Assembly (NCBI GenBank): GCA_034770075.1
Contig: CM068384.1
Location: forward strand, 102,300,433 to 102,364,432
Reading direction: 5' to 3'
Length of the DNA: 64,000 nucleotides
Origin: Aralia elata
Lineage: Eukaryota > Streptophyta > Magnoliopsida > Apiales > Araliaceae
The position numbers and the translations under genes are program-made. The stretch's first letter is position 1. Every line of letters begins with the position of its first letter. This document shows positions 56,500-64,000 of this stretch, piece after piece. Below the pieces are notes generated by a model, which ran no database searches, was not told the DNA's origin, and saw only the letters and a program-made list of their open reading frames with translations.

Positions 56500-57127
56500 C
56501 TATTCAATACTGCATTTGTGGTACATTTCATATTCGTCAAACTTTTTTTCCTTGGGAGCCATTATCTCATTCATGCATTTCACATGATAGCAATTTTTCC
56601 TGCGTGAAAAACAAAAGGGAAACCGGCCATTGTATCTCTCTTTGGATACCCATTTCCACCCGGTAAATCCTACGCATTCTTCCGCAGGGTACCTTTGGTC
56701 ACAATGCAAGCACTTTGATTCAACTTTATCGCGAAGTTCAAGCTTTAAACCATCCCAATCCATCTCAGAATCTTTTAAGTTAACACAAGTTGGATGCAAA
56801 TCATGCGGGTTTGCCCGCACGCGTCGAGCAGTATTTATCTTCACCGCGTCGCAAGCTTTCGTGGTAATAAAATTCACATTCTTTTATAAATCTGTGAATT
56901 TTGTAGCTTAAACGTTCGGCTAGAAAGCAGGCTTCGTGAAGGTAAAAGTCACAAATATCTTTTGGGCACTTGAAACATGCTGTAAATCCGGGCTGCTTAC
57001 AACCATTACACTTATAAGGCCCTTGGGCCTCTTCATGACGGAGCGGGTGTTCGTGGAGAGAATGCTTGCGTTCTACAACAATGTTGTCTTCTTTATTTTC
57101 ATTTGACTTTCCCATCTTCAAAATCAT
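56500..57127 (-). pseudogene. DC1 domain protein, copy 2, broken by a short deletion
   Basis: Reading from ATG at 57127 (or MGKSNENK four codons later), the first DC1 repeat is complete and uninterrupted across the site where copy 1 holds a retrotransposon (LHEACFLAERLSY). Near 56820-56835 about 41 bases are missing relative to copy 1. This removes the second-repeat residues DACGLDILGFRYECSTHGE and shifts the frame; the first frame then ends after CSTRAGKPA. The rest (NPHDLHPTCVNLKD to the same TAG) is open in another frame. One of the few changes in the DC1 part is KFEL to KLEL. Both copies are therefore disabled, by different lesions. Confidence 0.88.
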
Positions 57128-57319
57128 GTCAAGAAAATGTTCTGGAGTAAATTATGAGTGTGTGTGTGTATATATATATATCAATGTGATTCTTTGAACA
57201 TTATGAATTTTGCTATGTTCCACGAAGGAGTCTTATTTGCTATTCTTTTCATTCATAAAAAGAATTTTTTTTATATAATATAAAATGACACGATGCTCCC
57301 ACTATTACAATGGATACTA

Positions 57320-57568
57320 CTCATTCCTTCAATTCGAAAATATAAGATCATTATCGATTTTTTGAAGTAACATAAGATATTTTTAAACTCAAAATTGATA
57401 TTATTTTATTTAATTTTAGTCAATATAATGATGAATATTGTAAACTACATAAAAAATACTATTCATTTTAATGTTTATTATTCCATAAATCATCTCAATT
57501 TTGAGTTTAAAAATATCTCATGTTAAACTTTCAAAAGTCAATAATGATCATATAATTTAGAATGAAAG
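57320..57568. mobile_element. Stowaway-like MITE, copy 2
   Basis: TA-flanked counterpart of 31497-31739, with an extra actca near 57388. Presence in both copies shows it is older than the duplication. Confidence 0.7.
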
Positions 57569-57898
57569 TAGTATTATTTTTAAGGATAAACATGAAGTAA
57601 AAATATATTACAAATATTTATCAATTTTACTAGATATTATTTTTAAAGGTAAATATAAAATAAAAATATAATATTTATATTTGTGAATTTTGCAAATGAG
57701 ACTCTTTTTATAAAACAAAGGGAAGAAATGTTATCATCTTATATGTGGAGTGTTTATGGGCATGTGCATTTTTCAAAACATATAAGTTGCAGATATTGAG
57801 AAAATGGAAAAAAGTTTTTCTTTTTGCTCTTCGTAAATCACTCAACTTGAGCTAAATGCAGTAATTAAGATTTGACTTTTGAACATTTTAATGGGATT

Positions 57899-57919
57899 GG
57901 GGGGGGGGGGGGGGGGGGA
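57899..57919 (+). repeat. Poly-G tract, copy 2
   Basis: About 21 consecutive G, the pure form of the tract at 32066. Confidence 0.9.
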
Positions 57920-60900
57920 TTTGGGACTAATTATCTTTCTTAAGATGGATGTTTTCTCCGAAAAATAACAAGAAAAAACCTGGCTCTGACAAAACCTTCA
58001 AACCTTTTACTAGAAGTCAAATTGGAGAAAGATTCGAGCCAAATTAAATAGTTATATTCCTAAGAATTATATAGACCCATAAACGAAAGAGACGTTCTCC
58101 CAAGTTTTTTATTTATTTATTTATTTATTTTTATATTCTTCAGTTTGATTATTTTTATTTTCTCCTTTTTTGAGATTTGTTTATTCTTTATTTTTTATGG
58201 CTTTTTATTTCTCCTAGTTTAATTCTTTTTATTTTTTTTTTAATGTGTGGAGTCTTCTTCTCCTAATTTGGGATTTTCTCATTCTATGGAAATATTTTTC
58301 AGGTTTATGATCTTTTTGTTAAAGAGGTTTGATTTGGGTTGATCAGTGAAGATAGATCTATTCAAATTTGAGTGTGAGATTATCACGACGGCCTTTTTTC
58401 GTTACTCGTATTGAAGAACTGTCAAGTCGTTTATTTTTGTCTATTCCTTAAAAATCTTTTTGTTTCGAGTTTCAATTTAGAACTGAATGAGGTATCATCT
58501 CGACTCAAGTATTTTTGTAATTCAATCTATATATTAATAAGAATTATTCTCTGTTCTTATAGCAAGGCTTTGTCAATAATAATAAATATATAGAGCCATA
58601 AACTATTGTGTGGTCGGTAAATGCTGAGACATCTATTTATTCATATTCAGAGTCCAATTCTATTGTCAGATTACGCCTCATATGTTGTCTCACTCTTATT
58701 TTTGCCATCTAATCCTTATTTATTTATATGTGGTTAATTACTTTATAATTAAATAAAAATTACGAGACATTAAATAGAATATTATATTTGAATTCGTTAA
58801 TCCTTATATGGGACTAGGAAGACAACCCACCACAAGAGCTTGCTTTGCTCTCGCTCCTTAACGACAATAGAAAGAAAAAAAAGCATTATATTTAACACAT
58901 TTTAGTTTGATCATTATATTTCGTCTCCAACAAGAATTTTCATTTGCACTATATAAAATTTTCATTTTAAACAATTTTAGTCTTAACAAAAAACAGCTAA
59001 AAATGCCTAAACTAAAACTTTTTAACGAGTACAACGTATAATTTGACATAAAGGTAATATAGAGATCAAATTTTAAAAAGTGAAAATTATAAAGGCTTTC
59101 AAATTGGCCAAGTTTTACTTTTCTGTACAAAACACGCATATGTTAAGACGATGGTTGGCATATCTCATTATCAGTCTGATTACCTAAATCCATGTCATAA
59201 CTTGTCGGTATTTTAGGTAATAAAATTTATATCTTATAAACATATCAATGTAACCTACATATTTGGATGTGTAATTGGGATTTCAGAATTTCCTCCACTT
59301 AAATTTATAACGTCTTTGTCAGAATAAATACTTGGAAAATATGTGAGCTTCATACCCACCATAACACGAAAGGATCATCACTCTAATAATATCTTTAAAA
59401 ATCAGTTTCAAATTGGAGTACTCTATAATAAAGCTCAATCCACGTACCAAGATCACCACCAGTTGTGTTATGCTACCGCATCACAGACTCACCTAAAAAT
59501 TGAAATAAATTACGGATACTCTAATTAGTAGGGTTGAGTTGATACCTTATACTGCATCAATCTATAAATCCTTACAAGTTATTAATACTTTAAGTAGTAG
59601 AGTTGAAGTCTTATATACATACTAACCTAACATACATGTTTGAATGAGGATTCAACTATTGTAATACTCCAATCTTACATTGACATGTGAGTATTCAGAA
59701 ACATGATCTGCCATAATCTCTTCGACCCCTTCATTTATAAGCCAAAATACATATCCATACCACATACAAAATAAAATTTGCGTCAGTCTTTTCCTTCGAT
59801 TTGTCCCATATTTACTATGTTTTGTACATATATATTATGCCTCAAGCCTACTACGACGGATACCAACAAGTCATGAACTGTTGGATTGGCCCGTAATGAG
59901 CTAGCTAATATATATAAGTTAATACTTCTGATATAACATATTAAACCTTTCTAGACATGTGGTGAGCTAGGTTGTTACAGATATCATCAAAGTGATAGAT
60001 ATTTTAATTCTATGATTGTGAACAATACTCATAAGATAATGGATTGACTCTTTATCTTAGATCTGTAAATGAACTCAATTGTTCATGAACAAAGTTTGAC
60101 TTGGTTCCTTTAAGCTCCACTCAACTCGAGTTCATTAATTGAGTCAAGCTCGAACAAGAAATCGTGTTAGTTTAGTTAAACAAGCTTAGTTCGAACTATA
60201 CTATGTTCAATTAAAATTCAGCTCGTTTAAACCCGGCTCGAGCTCGCTTAAGCTGGTTAGTATGTAATTAATTAAAATAATTATTTTTACATATTATGAA
60301 TATAAATATAAAAATAATTAATCTAATAGTCATTTAAATTTGGTTTAATTCAACTAAAGTTTGGCTCGACTCGAGCCCAATTAAGCTTGACTCGAACTCG
60401 TGGTCGACTCATTTACAAACGAACTGAGTTCGAATAACATTGATAATCATTCAAAAGTTTGACTCGACTCAAACTCGTTTAACTTTCAATCAAATTCGAC
60501 AAGTCAAAATACAACTCTTTTATATCGGTATTTAATTTAGACTTGTAATGGAATCGGGTTGTTATAATTATACTGCCAGATAATGTATGGAATATTCAGA
60601 TGAGACAGAAAGACAATATGGGCAAGAATCGAAAATTGGACATGACTCGTTTAAAATAGCAAATTAAAATACAATGAACGAAGTGGTCCAAATTTGGACA
60701 CCTCTGGGCTATATAGTGCACAATTATTGTTGTTTCGCTGTCAGTTCAGCCGTCCATAAGTCAAGTTGATCAACTGAACATTCTCTAATTAATAATCAAA
60801 TAATTATTTTTGATAACAGCCAGTTCGTTATTAATTAAACATGAAATTTGTTTCTAAGCTATTTGTTTTATTTTAGTATGAGCACATTAATCTTCATTTG

Positions 60901-61274
60901 CTTAATTATAACCTATTTGTTTTATTTTGGTATGAGCACATCAATTATTTTGTGATTGCTTTTAAAAACTGTCGCAAAGTTCCGTCACGTATTCTTATTT
61001 TTCTAGTAGTTAGGAAGGAAAAGGATGGAAGGGATTATAATTTTCTTTTGTCATGTTTGTGAATTTTAGAAATGAATGGAAGTAATGAGATTTTAATTTT
61101 ATTTTTCTTGTTTGTGAGTTTAGAAGTTGGGAAGGGAAGAAAAAAAGATTTTTATTTTTAAACTATACTATTACTATATTACTGTTACATATAAATATAA
61201 TAAATGTATGATTTCACAATGTCTTGTTAGTGTATTTATTTTGCTCAATTTGTTTTATGCTTTTCTAGTTGCGC

Positions 61275-61288
61275 GCACGCACACACAC

Positions 61289-61326
<38 letters not shown>
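61275..61326. repeat. (CA)n(TA)n microsatellite
   Basis: Cgcacgcacacacacatata followed by a TA run. In copy 1 the equivalent (35680-35703) is a (CG)/(CA) tract without the TA expansion. Confidence 0.85.
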
Positions 61327-61332
<6 letters not shown>

Positions 61333-63030
61333 TATGATGAACATATAATTAATTATAACAATAATATTAGGGTGTGCTCAATATTGTCTACTACGTGTCG
61401 CCATAGGAGGTTTGTTGTAATATAACAAACTCCTAATAAAACTCTTAATAAGCCTACCCCCTGATTATCGTTAAAAATTTTAAAAGTCAATTTAGATATT
61501 TTTAAATTGGTATATATTTATTTAATTTTATTTATTATAATAATTAATATACTAATAATTATAAGATTTTTATCGTATTTATTTTAAAATATTTTAAATT
61601 GACTTTTAAAAAATCAATAATAATTTTATACTTCCTCCGTCTCGCAAAAAATAATAATTTATTTAATTATTAAACATTCAAATACAGTAAATAAAATGTC
61701 ATTAACAAGATAGATTATTACAGTTATTAAAGATTCTTGCCTTCATGTAAGACCTATCCTCCTCTCTTTGATTATTCCATGCACCAATGAGATTGCTAGC
61801 TGCCAACGCTCAATAATATAGTATCATCCCTAACCGGCCCCACCACTTTGTCTTTGTTCTCAGTTCATCAGTTCCCAAGATGATGGATTATAACAGACAC
61901 CTTGTTCTACAACCCCCGGAATATTCTCAACCTGATAGACAGATAGGAAGGGCTGCCGTGGGAATTTGGGCGGCATGGAGTGGGGTGGAGGAAGGCGAAT
62001 AGAAAGAGAAAAATTATATTTTCAAAAATTGAGAGTTATAATAATTAGGGATAAAATTGTCATATTATTTATTTTAAAAGGTTATTTTTGATAATATAAA
62101 ATATCTAACTTTTTCATCTCTCCAAATCCTCCCACTTTTAGAAGGAAAGTTTTGAGCTAAAAATGAAATTAACTTTACTTCCAAATTCCTTTTTTTTCTT
62201 TAGAAAAAAACTCACAAATATGTAATTTAAGAGATTTTAATTATTTTCCTTTCCCTTTTCTTCCCTTTACGTCTCGTCTCTTCCTTTCCCCTCAAAGAAA
62301 GACTTACAAACATGGTGAATGTACAATAGAGTAGTACTAGGTAACAAGATAAAAGGTATCTAATTTATTTCAATAAAAAAATTAGTTAGTTGTACTATAT
62401 AATTCATCAACATATAAGCTTGTCAATCAGGCTATGCGAGTCGGGTTTAAGATTGTCCAAGTTCAGCCCATGTAAAATTATCGGACTCGAGTCCGAGTTG
62501 GCTCATTCGAGCTATAATAAATTTGCCAAAACTCGACTCAAATAAGATCACGAGCTTCCGGTTTTTTTTATTAAGCCCGCATTAAAATATAAAATTATTA
62601 ATATTGACTCTTAGACCCAGAAAATATAATTTAAAATAATTCATTTAAAATGTTTGAAATACATCATTCTTTTTACTAATAAAATTTAGGTTTAAATTAA
62701 CATAAATAAGTTATTTTATAAGTACTCTAGTATTTATTATTTTTAATATTTAATTGCAATCATTTTTTATGTTATTACTATATTTTATTATGAAAATTGT
62801 AATATCCCAGATATTTCGAAAATTTAAAATAAGAATTTAATAAATAAAATTCTTATTATGTGATGAAGTAGATTTGGACATATATGTATATATGTGTTTC
62901 ATATAATGTGAAGTATGTGATTTTGTGTAATAGATTAAATGTGTATATATAGATGTGATATATATATATATATATTGGGTAAAATTAATTAATTAATTAA
63001 TATTAATTGATTGAGATTAAATTGAAATTA

Positions 63031-63215
63031 TATTTTCACATGATCACTATCCACGTAAGTACTATTCACGTAAGTACTATTCACGCGATCACTATTCACG
63101 TGGGTACTATTCACGTGATCACTATTCATGTGGGTACTATTCACGTGATCACTATTCCCGTGGGTACTATTCACGTGATCACTATTCACGTGGTGACTAT
63201 TCACGATAAAAACGC
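63031..63215. repeat. ACTATTCACGTG tandem array
   Basis: Thirteen or so 15-base units 'actattcacgtgatc' and 'actattcacgtgggt' alternate to give a 30-base higher-order period. Seven or so contain CACGTG, the G-box core. It lies about 650 bases upstream of the LTR TATA box. Diverged single units (actattcatacgaaa) recur near 63460. Confidence 0.88.
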
Positions 63216-63862
63216 TTTCTTCGATTTTCGAATTACGTCATAACGTTTATATGAGGTTACGAGGTGTAATATCTAATAAAAATTCACAAAAGAAAAGAAC
63301 TAGTTTTTTTTTCGGCTAATCGATCAAAATACGAAAGTTAATTGTGTATAATACGAAATATTATACGAGTAGAATGCGAGTATAATATGAAATATTATAC
63401 GAGTAGAATGCAAGAATAATACGAGCTGGACACAAAAATTATACGGTATAAATACGAAAGTACTATTCATACGAAAATACTATTCATTTATACGAAAAGT
63501 CGAATTTGGAGAAAAAGTTAACAAAAGTTAACTAAGTTATTTAGCAAATAAGTAAAGAAAAACTAAATTAAACTAATTAAATCCTAATTAAGGGTTAAGT
63601 TAGATTTGTTTAAAGGGGCCAATCTTCGTGATATATAATCAACCAATCGTAGCAAAGAATGATGTAAGCATGATGTAGCATGACATAAGGCTCAAAGAAG
63701 CACAAAAGATGATGTAAACATGATGTGGCATGACATAAGGTCCAAAGAAACACAAAAGTGATGTCATCATAATGATGTCACAAGTACTAAGGTGTAATTA
63801 ATGAGGTACCAAAGTGTAATAAGCCAAGCCCTTAATGTGCAATTAATGAAACTTGGTTTTTC

Positions 63863-63870
63863 TATAAATA
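63863..63870 (+). promoter_or_regulatory. TATA box of the right-end LTR
   Basis: TATAAATA in the context tctataaataaagagc, with a CA-type start region about 30 bases downstream. Confidence 0.6.
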
Positions 63871-64000
63871 AAGAGCTCTCCATTCATTATTTTCATACAT
63901 TTCAAGAGTTAGAGTTACTCTACACAAATAATTTGAGAGCTATAGTGAGTGAAAAAAATATAATATATAGATATATATTACTTCGAAGCATAAAAGTGTT

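Larger units (their letters stand above)
39597..62797 (+). repeat. Segmental duplication, copy 2
   Basis: Direct-orientation partner of 5109-37203. Private changes are the 40829-47431 block (CACTA element and solo LTR), a deletion joining the SDR fragment to the kinase near 50822, and the PIF pair at 53535-56397. Elements D and the three-LTR Copia element fall in or beside that deletion and cannot be dated by it. Confidence 0.85.
57128..62797. other. Duplicated non-coding DNA, right part of copy 2
   Basis: Parallel to 31262-37203. Includes a Stowaway-like MITE (57320-57568), a poly-G tract (57899-57919), the GAGCTCG-rich repeat (about 60065-60565), a (CA)n(TA)n tract (61275-61326) and a foldback (61460-61610). 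About 35300-35395 of copy 1 is replaced by different sequence near 60950-61005. No gene is supported. The 93-codon minus frame at 58858-59139 mirrors that of copy 1. Confidence 0.65.
62798..64000 (+). mobile_element. LTR of a Gypsy-like element, truncated by the window end
   Basis: Begins TGTAATATCCCAG exactly where homology to copy 1 stops. Shares a segment including aataagaatttaataaat with the start of element D. Plus orientation is supported by a TATA box at 63863-63870, followed by a plausible transcribed leader (cattcattattttcatac). No ORF is recognised. A 78-codon frame (63007-63243) is created by the tandem repeat. Confidence 0.65.

Noticed and set aside
63007..63243. 78-codon frame of TIHV repeats
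   Set aside because: Produced by the 15-base ACTATTCACGTG repeat, which is divisible by three and so stays open by chance.

Overview
The window is AT-rich nuclear DNA from a flowering plant, most likely a eudicot. It contains long nested LTR retrotransposons, CACTA, PIF/Harbinger and Stowaway-like DNA transposons, plant-specific gene families (G-type lectin receptor kinase, DC1 Cys/His-rich protein, ACD6/ITN1-type ankyrin protein, short-chain dehydrogenase), GT-AG style splice signals and long (TA)n tracts. I see no prokaryotic feature, no tRNA or rRNA gene and no CRISPR array. I see no gene that is convincingly intact, apart from the single ORF of a non-autonomous retrotransposon.

The main architecture is a direct tandem segmental duplication. 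Copy 1 runs from about 5.1 to 37.2 kb and copy 2 from about 39.6 to 62.8 kb. Both copies carry, in order: a long minus-oriented Gypsy-like LTR (A), a fragment with a tandem repeat and one SDR exon, a broken G-type lectin receptor kinase, a retrotransposon remnant with gag-like pieces, a DC1-domain gene on the minus strand, and about 6 kb of non-coding DNA. Different transposons have since entered each copy, and the sister copy often keeps the empty site. This gives a relative insertion history.

Copy 1 side: a Copia-like element with three LTRs (2612-22022, target duplication AAATT) lies at the 5' edge of the kinase fragment. It is split by element A (4849-20993, target duplication ATGTC). A is itself split by element B (7008-12626, containing further LTR ends) and by element D (16807-20824, target duplication AATTT). 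A young 5.66-kb LTR element (25400-31063, target duplication GGCTT, tRNA-Asp primer site, one 367-codon ORF, no pol) interrupts the DC1 gene.

Spacer and copy 2 side: two foldback elements built on GCGACGG motifs lie at 37.3-37.8 kb. Copy 2 begins with a piece of A (39.6-40.8 kb), then holds a 5.07-kb CACTA element (41529-46593, target duplication AAA) that carries ankyrin-gene exons, and a solo Copia LTR (46809-47356, target duplication GTAAT). The rest of A, the SDR exon, the kinase and the retro-remnant follow. A PIF/Harbinger element (53535-56397, target duplication TAA) has a second one nested inside it (54571-55538, also TAA). Next comes a DC1 copy broken by a short deletion. Another LTR starts at 62798 and runs off the window; it carries an array of ACTATTCACGTG-type repeats.

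No pathway or operon-like logic links the genes. They are fragments and pseudogenes, and the value of the window is as a record of nested transposition, gene-fragment capture and divergent decay of duplicates. I did not find a convincing new molecular system. The most unusual items are the gene-carrying CACTA element, the SDR exon beside a 98-bp tandem repeat, the pol-less retrotransposon with an intact ORF, and several palindromic arrays inside LTRs.
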